Shown: piece by piece, positions 1-8,801 of the stretch
Numbering within the stretch: position 1 is the stretch's first letter
Layout of the letters: every line of letters starts with the position of its first letter
From: Bacteroidota bacterium
Lineage (GTDB): Bacteria; Bacteroidota; Bacteroidia; NS11-12g; UBA955
Assembly: GCA_030836345.1 (NCBI GenBank)
Contig: JAURQA010000145.1
Span: 1 to 23,207 of the forward strand
Direction: 5' to 3'
Length of the DNA stretch: 23,207 bases
The notes under the pieces: generated by a model
Seen by the model: the letters and a program-made list of their open reading frames with translations, nothing else
Told to the model about the DNA's origin: nothing
Database searches by the model: none
Position numbers and translations under genes: made by a program

Positions 1-1
1 G

Positions 2-832
2 ATATTCTTCATGTTTGTGTTGGCCGTATCTCTAGGGATTGTAAGCTTGGAAAGTTGTAAAAAGTGCAAGTGCCAAGATCCTGGTAATCCTGATTGCGAG
101 AACTATGATCCTTGCCATGGGAAGTCTGAGGTAAAAGCGACTTTCATAAAAGGGAATCAATGGACTCCAGCCGAAACTTTTTTCGGAACATTTGATTATG
201 TACACGACAAAGATTCCGTTTATAGCAATAGTTCCCGATTTCGATTCTCAGCATTGACACCAAATGCGAAATATACATGGAAACTAGGTGCAGAAACCAT
301 TACTGACAGCACTTTTGTGAGAAGTTTCTCAAATGTTCCTGAAGGCTGGTATGAGGCGCGCCTTGTTGTTGAGTCTGAACCTAACAAGCAATGCTTTCCA
401 GACGATAATGGAAAAGACACTTTGGTTAAAAGATGGTATATGATGCCGAGAAACAAATTTCCTATCATTGGGGCATATAAAGTTCTTTTTGAAGGAGCTA
501 CGGACAGCAGTATAATTCAAGTGAGGCCATGGGAAATCTCTGCAGCAACTCAAACTGGCAATTATAAAGTAATAGACTTTCAATCAGAGTTTGCCATCTG
601 CCTTCTTAATTTCAGAAATGGGAAAGATACACTTACTCATTTCTCTTTTAAAAGAGATGCTCAAATAATAAGTGGCCATTGGATAGGGTTCAATGATAAA
701 CCAAATCGTGGATTTCCTTTTCAGGGTTATGTGCGTTTAGATGGAAATCAGGTGGAGGCAGAATATCAATTTGAAGAATTTAGTCAAACCGAGCCTCGGC
801 TCATAAAATTTAAAGGAAGAAAAATAGAATGA
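2..832 (+). CDS. Lipoprotein-like protein, 5' end beyond window
   Basis: I do not recognise this family. The first in-frame ATG is at 11, but the frame is open to the window edge and reads I-F-F before that Met. A start at 11 would give a signal peptide with no positive charge, so the true start probably lies upstream. The visible N-terminus is a hydrophobic stretch ending in a lipobox-like LESC, followed by a Cys-rich segment (CKKCKCQDPGNPDC) and then about 220 residues of beta-rich, polar sequence. This suggests an exported, membrane-anchored lipoprotein. The stop codon overlaps the start of the next gene (ATGA at 829-832), so the two are probably translationally coupled and may act together at the cell surface. 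No catalytic motif is visible. Confidence 0.7.
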   Translation: MFFMFVLAVSLGIVSLESCKKCKCQDPGNPDCENYDPCHGKSEVKATFIKGNQWTPAETFFGTFDYVHDKDSVYSNSSRFRFSALTPNAKYTWKLGAETITDSTFVRSFSNVPEGWYEARLVVESEPNKQCFPDDNGKDTLVKRWYMMPRNKFPIIGAYKVLFEGATDSSIIQVRPWEISAATQTGNYKVIDFQSEFAICLLNFRNGKDTLTHFSFKRDAQIISGHWIGFNDKPNRGFPFQGYVRLDGNQVEAEYQFEEFSQTEPRLIKFKGRKIE

Positions 833-3768
833 AAAAAATAATAATTTATACAATAACAATTTTACTGGGTGTACATGTTTATGCCCAATGCACGCAGGAC
901 GCATCAACCGATCCCGCAAATCCAGTCAATAATGATTTAACACCTATTATGAAAACTGGCCAAAATACGGTTAACGAGTTTAAAAATACCTTTGATTGGG
1001 GAGCACATTCAAATACCTCATTTCATAGCATTCCGCTAAACCTAGATGCCAATTGGTCATTAGGTTCACATGGAGGATTAATGCATTCACCTTTTAGCAC
1101 TAATATGCCATCGGGGTATTCTTATCTGCACCAAGGAGGGGCTTTACCCGATGATTGTGATTGGCACTGGGAAGATGGCTGGGAGCTGATGTGGACGCAT
1201 TTAGGAAATTACCCAAATGGAGAAGGGGTAGAAACCACCAATCCAAATCGAATTATTGCGGGTCAAAATGGTTTGGCAAACCCCAATACACCATATTTTG
1301 TTTTGTACAATAGATATTCGGGTAAGTTGCGATTTTTTGGGAATATGTTTCAAGAGATAAATGCAACCAATAATGACCATATTCAATTATTTCTACGACA
1401 CGATCCACCAAATGATCAAGCTCCGGTAAGTGGTGTTTTTCGACATGTTTCTGGTTATGATCGTCCCTTAGATCAATCTACTATTAATACATTTATTAGT
1501 AGTAATAACAAAAGTCCAGGGAATAACAATGCCTGGTTTTCCTCCGATTTTCAATTAGGGTTTGATCCCTGTGTCTGTGATAATCCAACCCTCTGGGAAC
1601 TGGAGTATCAACTAATCACACAATGGGATGTTAAACTTTATGGCCGAGAAGTAAATAAAGAACTTCCCGTTAATAAGTTTGATGGTGATTATTTAAGCAA
1701 TACCAGTATTGATGCAACCGGTTCAAGTGGTGGAACATTACTGTACAAGTCTTTTGATGGGTTATACACCAATTATTTGGCTGAAATGGATGCCTACAAC
1801 CAAAAAATGGCTACTTACAATAGACCAGCAAATGCCATATTGAGATCTATCGTCTCTAAAAGTGCAGACCTCTCAACAAAAGCGGCCAATTTTGTTTTAC
1901 CATCAGCGGCGGTAACCAGCTTTGTTTCAGATTTTATGACACCCATTTACCCTCACTTTAGCACACAAAATGCGGAATGGATGGCCAGAGGTATAAAGAA
2001 GGCAGGTGATGCACAACTAGCCAGAGGTTTAGACTTTTTGGTAAAAGAAACCATTAATCCTGATGCACTTACTGAACCAGATAAGCCAACCATGCCTACG
2101 GCAACCTTTGCTGAGTCCAGAATAGGGGGAGATATTGCGAGAAACAACAGAATTGCTTTAACGGGTCTCTACAATCCCGGCAGTTTTAAACCTAATGTTA
2201 ATCAAATAACTCCTTACAATTATCCTTTATGGAATAAACCAGTTGGGTTGTTTGCCATGCTTAGAACTCCACACCTAAAGTTATATCACAACCAAAACGC
2301 CACCGGTGTTTGGGGTAATTTTTCAGATGACTATAGTGGATATAGTAAATGGTTTAATTTTATTCCTGGGGATATAGAGCATGGCCTAGATAACGAATAT
2401 GGTTATATGAGTCAGAAACAACACAGAATACAAAACATCGCTAAGATTTGTGAATACAAGTATGAGCAAGACATCAACTTTAAAATAGGCGAAAAGCTGT
2501 TTTATAAATTCAACGACAATTTAGATTTTGATAAAGATTTAACGAACACAAGGTACAGTATTCAAATTACCCTAGAATCGGAGGCAGGTGATGATTTATA
2601 TTGGGATGAAACGGGATTTGGTTTTAATAAATTTCAAACACTTGATGTAAGCAAATCTAATCTTGAAGTTTTCCGTCATCTTAGAAAGACAGCAGACCAA
2701 AATGAACAAGTAACTTTAGTTACAGAATGGTTAAACATGAAGGATGCCCAAGAGCAAAATTTTGGTGGAAGAATTCGATCTGCTGCTAAATTTCAAGTTC
2801 AAGAAGGGACGGTAACATATGTTAAATTTCACAGTTCCACGAAAGGGGGCATGGTGCATTTAGAGCCAGTTTTTGAGTTTGGTACACCTTGGCCGAATGT
2901 CGTAAATACTTCAGGAGGCCAACTCGTTGTGAAGCCCGAAGTAGTAGATTTTCTTAAATTTAAAATAAAGAAGGTTGTTTTAAAAGTTATGCCGGATATG
3001 TACTTCAAACAAGTTGGAAGCAATGGCGGGAAGGTAAATACCACACAAGTATTTTCTTATTTGTTATTCGACAATGACAAGGGAGTTGACCTTATAGCCT
3101 CTCATGGCCAATGGTTGGATGAAGGCAATAGAAAAAGCCAAGCGCAAAAATACCTTCCGTATACACTGGTTTTAGACAATGAAACCATTACCACGACTTC
3201 TGATTATGTAAATTCAGTTGTGGCTGGAACAATAGTAGTAAATGCTCAGGAGATTGAAGTGAAAAATGGATTAACAGTTCAGCCGGGTTTTGCACTAACC
3301 TTAAATGCGGTGGATAATATTAGTGTTACCAATACTTCAGTTTCTCCAGTAGTTAGTTTTAATATACGAAAGAACTATTACGGATTAGGTCAGATATCTG
3401 AAACTACCCAAGCGGAGGTAGATGCTTTTTGTTCTGGAGGTAATAAGGAATATTCAGCTGATGTAGCCGCCAATTCACCAATAGGTCAAAAGGATACTGA
3501 CCCAATTGATTCAGAAGACTTTGATCAAAGAATTGATGTTTTTCCTAACCCTAGCTCTGGCAAGGTTACATTTAAATTCTTGAAGGGATTTGCAGAAGGA
3601 GCATTTATTCTTACCGATTTAAATGGACGAAAAATTCTGAATGAAAAGCTTTCTTTAGAATTAACGCAAACTTTTGATTTATCTAACTTATCTGATGGTT
3701 TATACATTGTGAAGATAAGTACAGATAATGAGGTTCACACTCAAAAGCTAATTCTGAGAAAGAACTAA
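829..3768 (+). CDS. Large secreted protein with T9SS type A sorting domain
   Basis: This 979-residue protein is predicted to be exported by Sec and then across the outer membrane by the type IX secretion system. It has a signal peptide (MKKIIIYTITILLGVHVYAQ). From about residue 902 to the end it has the T9SS C-terminal domain: VFPNPSSGKV, then LTDLNGRKI, then LSDGLYIVKIS, ending in LILRKN. Just before that, around residues 800-830, the phrase ALTLNAVDN sits in a segment resembling the short beta stretches often found before these tails. I recognise no enzymatic domain in the large central part, which is rich in aromatic residues, Asn and Asp. The start ATG overlaps the upstream lipoprotein stop (ATGA), and a hairpin terminator follows. 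It may be an adhesin, binding protein or unusual enzyme; the sequence does not decide. Confidence 0.85.
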   Translation: MKKIIIYTITILLGVHVYAQCTQDASTDPANPVNNDLTPIMKTGQNTVNEFKNTFDWGAHSNTSFHSIPLNLDANWSLGSHGGLMHSPFSTNMPSGYSYLHQGGALPDDCDWHWEDGWELMWTHLGNYPNGEGVETTNPNRIIAGQNGLANPNTPYFVLYNRYSGKLRFFGNMFQEINATNNDHIQLFLRHDPPNDQAPVSGVFRHVSGYDRPLDQSTINTFISSNNKSPGNNNAWFSSDFQLGFDPCVCDNPTLWELEYQLITQWDVKLYGREVNKELPVNKFDGDYLSNTSIDATGSSGGTLLYKSFDGLYTNYLAEMDAYNQKMATYNRPANAILRSIVSKSADLSTKAANFVLPSAAVTSFVSDFMTPIYPHFSTQNAEWMARGIKKAGDAQLARGLDFLVKETINPDALTEPDKPTMPTATFAESRIGGDIARNNRIALTGLYNPGSFKPNVNQITPYNYPLWNKPVGLFAMLRTPHLKLYHNQNATGVWGNFSDDYSGYSKWFNFIPGDIEHGLDNEYGYMSQKQHRIQNIAKICEYKYEQDINFKIGEKLFYKFNDNLDFDKDLTNTRYSIQITLESEAGDDLYWDETGFGFNKFQTLDVSKSNLEVFRHLRKTADQNEQVTLVTEWLNMKDAQEQNFGGRIRSAAKFQVQEGTVTYVKFHSSTKGGMVHLEPVFEFGTPWPNVVNTSGGQLVVKPEVVDFLKFKIKKVVLKVMPDMYFKQVGSNGGKVNTTQVFSYLLFDNDKGVDLIASHGQWLDEGNRKSQAQKYLPYTLVLDNETITTTSDYVNSVVAGTIVVNAQEIEVKNGLTVQPGFALTLNAVDNISVTNTSVSPVVSFNIRKNYYGLGQISETTQAEVDAFCSGGNKEYSADVAANSPIGQKDTDPIDSEDFDQRIDVFPNPSSGKVTFKFLKGFAEGAFILTDLNGRKILNEKLSLELTQTFDLSNLSDGLYIVKISTDNEVHTQKLILRKN

Positions 3769-3792
3769 TTTTCAAACAACAGATTAACCAAA

Positions 3793-3830
3793 GAAAGAGG
3801 TCATCCTAAAGGTGGCCTCTTTTTGGTTTT
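3793..3830 (+). terminator. Rho-independent terminator
   Basis: The arms at 3796-3805 and 3811-3820 form a stem of about 10 pairs (AGAGGTCATC against GGTGGCCTCT, with G-T pairs) and a short loop. A T-rich run follows at 3818-3830. The A-rich bases before the left arm could pair with the T run. It lies 24 bases after the T9SS protein stop and ends the lipoprotein-T9SS operon. Confidence 0.8.
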
Positions 3831-4037
3831 CTTGAATTAGGACAAAACCATTGATTTATAGTTTTTATACAATTCATATAAATAAAAACAAGGAATTGTA
3901 AATTTAACATGTGGGTGATTGAGATATTGCAAATAACCAATTTTGTAAATCCACAGTATATCAGCAATTATTAATTGAGTCTATATAATTGACTGCTAAT
4001 ACAATAAAAAAAATATACTTTCTATATTGGCAAACTA
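3831..4037. other. AT-rich intergenic stretch, no gene seen
   Basis: This is very AT-rich sequence with stops in all frames. I find no clear TAnnTTTG box on the plus strand and no RNA gene. It probably carries the promoter of the downstream membrane protein. TATACTTT near 4013-4020 is an imperfect candidate for the -7 element. Confidence 0.4.
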
Positions 4038-4110
4038 AACGACCAGAGATTATTGTTTATGGACAAACAATAATTGTAAAGTCCTTTTAATTTATTCTCG
4101 TCTAGTCGTT
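4038..4110 (+). repeat. Nested inverted repeat before start codon
   Basis: The inner arms are TTATTGTTT (4050-4058) and AAACAATAA (4065-4073), nine perfect pairs around a six-base loop. Outside them, GAGA (4046-4049) can pair with TCTC (4096-4099), and AACGAC (4038-4043) with GTCGTT (4105-4110). The structure ends three bases before the proposed TTG start at 4113. It could be a folded 5' leader or an operator. The inner stem is clear; the outer stems are short and could be chance. Confidence 0.5.
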
Positions 4111-4112
4111 AT

Positions 4113-5624
4113 TTGCACCAACTGAGAACATCTATTTTCAACTATATAAACCCACGCAATATATTCACTTTACTGGGCTTTTTATTTATTGCCCAACAAG
4201 TTTTTGTTCTCTTTTCATTTTCATTGAACCAATCTGACACGGATCAAATGCTCATGTGGGAGGCCGCGAAAGATATGAGTCAGGGGCATTTTTATACGCC
4301 CTACTTCTATGGGCAACAATACAATTCAATGGCTGAGGCAGTATTGGCAACTCCCTTAATCCTTCTTGGGTTAAAAGTATATTATGCTGTTCCTCTAGCT
4401 ACTTGGGTTATGTCTCTATTCCCTTGGATTATAATTTTTCTTTATTGTAAAAAGCATACGTTATATTCTGGTGGCATTCTAATATTGCTCCTTCTTTTTT
4501 CCTTGTCTCAACAATACGCCATTCTTACCCATATGAGTCGGGGTTTTGTACAGGCCATTTTCTTCACATTTATTGGTCTAGGCTTTTGGTGGTTTGGCTC
4601 GAAAAAACCCATTCACTTCTTCTTACTCCTTTTTTTGACCTTACTTGGATCTCTGCAGGTACCAAATAATGTATTGCTATACCCCTCAATTGTACTTCTA
4701 TTTTGGGATAAATTATGGCTAAGAAGATGGTATCTTATTTACGGAACAATTGCTTTTTTCATGGTTGGAGTCATTTATTTCGGAGTAGAGAATATTTACC
4801 TCCACCATCCAGAGTATGTCGTTCATCCCAAACCACTAATAAAAGCCAATATTAGTCAATTTTTATCTAATATTAAATCCATTCACCTTCTGTTTATACA
4901 TATTTTCAAGGGGCAAGAAAGTGCACATCTAGCATGCATTTTTTGCGGAGTACTGATTGGAATAATTACCAAGAAATATTGGCAAATGCTCATTTTCCTC
5001 TTTATTGTATTATTGAGTATATCAATAAATAAAGTAGCAGATGTAACAGAATCGGTATTCTTTAGTGGTGGAAGATTCTACATGGCCATTCCTCTTGTTT
5101 TTGCTCTTTTTCTGTTGAAAAAGTTCTCTCTTAAACCAAAAGTACTTTTGGCTATTGCCTTTGTAGGCATAGGGTTAAGTTTTATACAAACTGCTGGCTT
5201 TAGTAAAGATATTACCACCAAACCATGGAGAGGGAAAGAGGCTCCTGTGCTGTCCTTTACACTGGATGAAATTAACTGTGCCTGTGATAGCATTCAAAAA
5301 ATTACAGAAGCATCTGAGGCGCTTATTATTTATGATCATTATTTTGTTGAAGCCGTAAGCTTAGGTTGTCCCATATTAAAAAAAGAATTTCCGCTAAGTT
5401 CCAGATACAGATATGAAAGAAGGTCTTGGTTAAAGTCAAAAATGGATTGCATGATACCTAAAAGGTACACTGTAATGGACCGTTTCTCAAGCCCTGATTC
5501 AGTAAGAACACTATTTCCCACTATTGAACTTCAGTGGATTGAAGGCCAGGCATATAGAATAGAAAACAAGAGAGCATTGCGTTTAGATTCTATCATGAGA
5601 CTATGGAATCAGGTACCGAGATAG
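4113..5624 (+). CDS. Polytopic membrane protein, GT-C glycosyltransferase-like
   Basis: This 503-residue protein has about nine or ten hydrophobic segments in residues 12-345 and a soluble C-terminal part of about 150 residues. The layout resembles GT-C (GT39/ArnT-like) transferases, which use polyprenyl-phosphate sugars to glycosylate substrates on the periplasmic side. After the first membrane segment there is an acidic loop (QSDTDQMLMWEAAKD), where GT-C enzymes keep catalytic acids. It is followed by YFYGQQYNSMAEAVLATP, similar to the GQ-Y motif of this group in Bacteroidota. The start is uncertain: the frame closes upstream at 4077-4079 and the first in-frame ATG falls after membrane segment one, so TTG at 4113 is the only good choice. 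It appears monocistronic. The sugar and acceptor are unknown. Confidence 0.72.
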   Translation: MHQLRTSIFNYINPRNIFTLLGFLFIAQQVFVLFSFSLNQSDTDQMLMWEAAKDMSQGHFYTPYFYGQQYNSMAEAVLATPLILLGLKVYYAVPLATWVMSLFPWIIIFLYCKKHTLYSGGILILLLLFSLSQQYAILTHMSRGFVQAIFFTFIGLGFWWFGSKKPIHFFLLLFLTLLGSLQVPNNVLLYPSIVLLFWDKLWLRRWYLIYGTIAFFMVGVIYFGVENIYLHHPEYVVHPKPLIKANISQFLSNIKSIHLLFIHIFKGQESAHLACIFCGVLIGIITKKYWQMLIFLFIVLLSISINKVADVTESVFFSGGRFYMAIPLVFALFLLKKFSLKPKVLLAIAFVGIGLSFIQTAGFSKDITTKPWRGKEAPVLSFTLDEINCACDSIQKITEASEALIIYDHYFVEAVSLGCPILKKEFPLSSRYRYERRSWLKSKMDCMIPKRYTVMDRFSSPDSVRTLFPTIELQWIEGQAYRIENKRALRLDSIMRLWNQVPR

Positions 5625-5724
5625 TAGCTTTTACGCAATAATAATAGAGTGCGCTAATTAGGCGAATATTAATTGTTAAATGTTACAAAAAAAAGTGGTT
5701 TTGTTTAAACATCGCATTTTTTTT

Positions 5725-5756
5725 CTGTACAAATTAAAAAAATACGCTTAAATTTG
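5725..5756 (+). promoter_or_regulatory. Putative promoter of the cobalamin operon
   Basis: A TAnnTTTG box (TAAATTTG) lies at 5749-5756. A TTTTCTG stretch ending at 5727 lies about 21 bases upstream, a reasonable position for the -33 element of Bacteroidota promoters. Transcription would begin just before the riboswitch. The -33 match is weak. Confidence 0.55.
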
Positions 5757-5774
5757 TTTCGTTAGTTTTTCAAA

Positions 5775-5950
5775 TAGTCTTAGCCGATTAGGAGAAAATT
5801 AAAAGGGAACTCCAGTATCATATTCTGGGACTGTACCCGCAGCTGTACTCTCAAGCAAAATAATTTTGCAAGGGTTTCGTAAACCACTGACATATCGCTA
5901 ATGTCGGGAAGGTGAAATCTTACAGAGAAAAGTCAGAAGACCTACTAACA
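5775..5950 (+). ncRNA. Cobalamin (AdoCbl-type) riboswitch
   Basis: The conserved core of the RF00174 family is readable in order. It begins with AAAAGGGAACTCCAGT (5801-5816), then GGGACTGTACCCGCAGCTGTA (in 5828-5848), a variable hairpin, ACCACTGAC (near 5883) and CGGGAAGGTG (5905-5914). The B12 box AGTCAGAAGACCTACT is at 5931-5946. This RNA binds a cobalamin and typically lowers expression of transport or synthesis genes when the vitamin is plentiful. The next gene is a TonB-dependent receptor, the classic target. About 90 bases separate the B12 box from the receptor start, with no strong terminator hairpin. Control may therefore be translational, which I infer rather than see. Exact ends are approximate. 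Confidence 0.93.
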
Positions 5951-6043
5951 AAAAGGAAATGCTTTCGGGAAGAAAAGTGAGCCTGTAGATCTTAATAGCG
6001 AGAACTCAGACTTGTATCATTTGGCCCGGAAATATTGAATTAT

Positions 6044-7825
6044 ATGCTTTTGGCCTTGATATATATAGCACTTACCCCAAAACCCAGTGACAGTGTCGCT
6101 GTAATGGATAGCGTGCACATGTTTTCACATCCGCATTACATGGCCCACAACGGAAGCAGAGTCGTTCAATTAAACGAAGGGAACACATTGAATGAGCGCC
6201 TATCATTTTCCCCTTACTTTACAAAGAACTATGGTCCCAGCGGAATTAGCACTTTGGGTTTGCGAGGAACTCAAGCCTCTCAAACACAAATTATTTGGCA
6301 TGGAATACCATTAAATAATCCAATGTTAGGTGAGACTGACCTTCAAACTTTAACGCTTAACCCAGCAGACCATTTGTCTATTAACCAAAGTGGAAACTCT
6401 TCTGTATACGGCTCTGGAGCCGTTGGTGGCTCCCTAATCATTCATAACGAACCCACATTTAACGAGGATGGGTATAAGCAAGAGTTGGATTTAAGTATGG
6501 GCAATTTTGGGTATTCTCGATTTTTAGGCCAATCTACCTATTCAACAAAAAAAATGAATCTTTCATTCGGGTTGAATAAATCACGAAGTACAAATAATTA
6601 CCAGGTATTTATTGATGAACAAAAAAAGGAATTAAAACATGCAGAATTAAACCGATTAAATCTGAACATCCTTGCTGCCTTTAAACTCAAAAATAAATCT
6701 CAAATAAAAACCATTTTAGAATGGAACACTACGAACCGGAATTTACCGGATTTTTTCACGAATGTGGGTACGGACAAACTTGAAATAAAGAGCTTAAGGT
6801 GGATGACTGAGGGGTTATTTAACCATGAAAAGATTAGTCATGGGTTTAATGTGGGATATATTCATGAGGACTACCTTTTTATAAGCCAAGCAAATCCAGA
6901 GGGAAGTAAAAGTAGTAGTGATTTATTGGTAGCTAAATATTGGGGAAAGAAACAGTTTTACAAGGTCTTTCGGCTAGACCTGATTACAGAAATGCAATAC
7001 CAGAGTGGAACGACTCAGTCATACTCATCAACACAAGAACAGATCTTACCATCTACGGTGTTATCCCTGAATTATGAAAAGAAAGGACTTATTATTGGAA
7101 CTCAGAATAGATTCGATTTTAAAGCTTCCAAACGCATTAGTAAGCTTTATTTTGATTACTCTTATAAGAACTTAAGGGTATATTCAAATATTGGAAACGC
7201 CTTTCGAAGACCCACCTTAAACCAACTTTATTGGGGCAGTCCAATTGCCCGAAACCTGCAAGTGGAGGAAGGAATTTTTCGAGAAATTGGCGGTGCTATT
7301 GCACTTAAAAAACTAACTGTAGATGTTTCTCTTTATTCTCGAGCTTTGTCCAATGAAATTATTTGGGTTCCGGATGGCAACTCAAGTAAGGCCATTAATT
7401 TAAATAGGACCAGAGCCCTTGGGCACAGTTCAACCCTGAACTATCGATTTAGAATTAAGACGACTCCGATTACCCTTATGGGTCAATATGAATTTGTGCA
7501 AGCAGAAACATTAAGAAAAGAATCTAACGAATGGGAAAACACTTTATTTATCCCAAAGCACAGTTATTTAATTGGCTTAAAAACCACACTTAAAAATATA
7601 ACTATAGGTATTAGAAATCGGTTTACAAGTTACAGATATACAAATTTTGACTCTGATGACTACTCAGAGGGATTTTTCCTCTGGAGCGGTTACATTAACT
7701 ATACTCATAAAGATTTAAGTGTACGTCTGACCACAAACAACGCTTTAAATACGAGGTATTACATACAACCTGCTCAGCAAATGCCAATGAGGCAATATCA
7801 ATTAGGATTAAATTTAACACTATAA
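6044..7825 (+). CDS. btuB: BtuB-like TonB-dependent receptor (cobalamin uptake)
   Basis: This is a predicted outer-membrane beta-barrel receptor that imports a cobamide using TonB energy. A plug domain covers about residues 40-135, with STLGLRGTQASQTQIIWHG, GIPLNNPMLG and SVYGSGAVGGSLIIHNEP. A 22-strand-like barrel with alternating aromatic residues follows, ending in a typical hydrophobic last strand (QYQLGLNLTL). At about 593 residues it is close to enterobacterial BtuB and lacks the extra N-terminal CarboxypepD_reg-like domain of many Bacteroidota receptors. The cobalamin specificity comes from the riboswitch upstream, not from the barrel. The N-terminus is odd: the frame opens at 5999, the choices are TTG 6035 or ATG 6044, and both give a short signal peptide without a positive charge. 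DSVAVMDSV is a possible Ton box. It is separated by one base from the next gene. Confidence 0.88.
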   Translation: MLLALIYIALTPKPSDSVAVMDSVHMFSHPHYMAHNGSRVVQLNEGNTLNERLSFSPYFTKNYGPSGISTLGLRGTQASQTQIIWHGIPLNNPMLGETDLQTLTLNPADHLSINQSGNSSVYGSGAVGGSLIIHNEPTFNEDGYKQELDLSMGNFGYSRFLGQSTYSTKKMNLSFGLNKSRSTNNYQVFIDEQKKELKHAELNRLNLNILAAFKLKNKSQIKTILEWNTTNRNLPDFFTNVGTDKLEIKSLRWMTEGLFNHEKISHGFNVGYIHEDYLFISQANPEGSKSSSDLLVAKYWGKKQFYKVFRLDLITEMQYQSGTTQSYSSTQEQILPSTVLSLNYEKKGLIIGTQNRFDFKASKRISKLYFDYSYKNLRVYSNIGNAFRRPTLNQLYWGSPIARNLQVEEGIFREIGGAIALKKLTVDVSLYSRALSNEIIWVPDGNSSKAINLNRTRALGHSSTLNYRFRIKTTPITLMGQYEFVQAETLRKESNEWENTLFIPKHSYLIGLKTTLKNITIGIRNRFTSYRYTNFDSDDYSEGFFLWSGYINYTHKDLSVRLTTNNALNTRYYIQPAQQMPMRQYQLGLNLTL

Positions 7826-7826
7826 A

Positions 7827-8801
7827 ATGAATATAAAATTTACACTATCAGCCATAGCAATGGCAACTTCAATCGCTTTAAGCGCACAAACATTTACTTT
7901 GGAGAGCATTTTGGTGCCCGCAGAAAAGGTAGCTAAGGGATTAGATGGGTCGACCATGAATACCGAGCTAGATAATGGGGTTACTTTAAATCTCCCTGTA
8001 AAATGGGATACCAGTTTTGGAGGATATTGGGCAAATGGCTGGGCTATCTCCCAAAAATATGATAGCACTCGAGAAGCTAGCGATGCGACGAAACACCAAT
8101 TTAGCGCTATTACTTACAAAGGGTACATGGCTTCAAATACATTTGCCATTGGCCAGAGAGGGGCATATGCAAGCCTAAATAATGGAAGCAATAGAAACTT
8201 TGAAACCATCCAAATAACTAATAGTACTTATACTACTAATTCTATGTTAAAAGGAGATCGATTCGCCAAACCTTTCGGGGGTACAACGGGCAACGATGAA
8301 GATAGCTTGGTTCTTATCATTGACTGTTTTGATAAAACCAATAGTCAATTGCTTAAAACCGTAAGAGTAATTTTAGCAGATTTTAGATTTACTGATAACT
8401 CAAAGGATTTTATTCTTGATACATGGAAAGAAGTTAAAGTAACTGGTGATTCACTCGTTTTTAATATGATAAGTAGTGATAATAACATGTTTGGGATGGT
8501 AACTCCTGGCTTTTACGCAGTAGATCAATTTAGTACTTCAGGAAAAGCAAGTGTTTTAAGTAATAGAATAATTCAATCGGAAGTATTTCCAAATCCAAGT
8601 AAGGGAGAAATTACCATTCGAAGCCAAGCAAATATAAATCAAGTAATCATTCGCGATTTAAATGGGAAATTGATATTTACTACTACGGGAACTCAAGAAA
8701 AGAGCATGACTTTGAACCTGGCCTCTTTAGCTAATGGCATATACTTTATCGAAATAGCTACACCCAATGGATCAGGAATACAAAAACTAATAAAAAAATA
8801 A
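7827..8801 (+). CDS. DUF4465-like secreted protein with T9SS tail
   Basis: This 324-residue protein has a signal peptide (MNIKFTLSAIAMATSIALSAQ), a globular domain at about residues 25-240 and a T9SS type A tail at about 251-324 (VFPNPSKGEI, IRDLNGKLIF, LANGIYFIEIA, QKLIKK). The globular domain resembles DUF4465: VKWDTSFGGYWANGWAISQKY is followed by YKGYMASNTFAIG and later GTTGNDEDSLVLIIDCFD. The fold expected for such domains is a carbohydrate-binding-like beta sandwich. Its place between a BtuB-like receptor and a BtuG-like propeller, under a cobalamin riboswitch, points to a surface cobamide-binding or receptor-accessory role. That role is inference. It starts one base after the receptor stop, and its own stop directly abuts the next start. 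Confidence 0.8.
   Translation: MNIKFTLSAIAMATSIALSAQTFTLESILVPAEKVAKGLDGSTMNTELDNGVTLNLPVKWDTSFGGYWANGWAISQKYDSTREASDATKHQFSAITYKGYMASNTFAIGQRGAYASLNNGSNRNFETIQITNSTYTTNSMLKGDRFAKPFGGTTGNDEDSLVLIIDCFDKTNSQLLKTVRVILADFRFTDNSKDFILDTWKEVKVTGDSLVFNMISSDNNMFGMVTPGFYAVDQFSTSGKASVLSNRIIQSEVFPNPSKGEITIRSQANINQVIIRDLNGKLIFTTTGTQEKSMTLNLASLANGIYFIEIATPNGSGIQKLIKK

Noticed and set aside
5959..5988. Nine-codon open frame (ATG to TAG) between riboswitch and receptor
   Set aside because: It is too short to support from sequence alone and has no recognisable ribosome site beyond a chance AGGAA; it is probably part of the expression platform.
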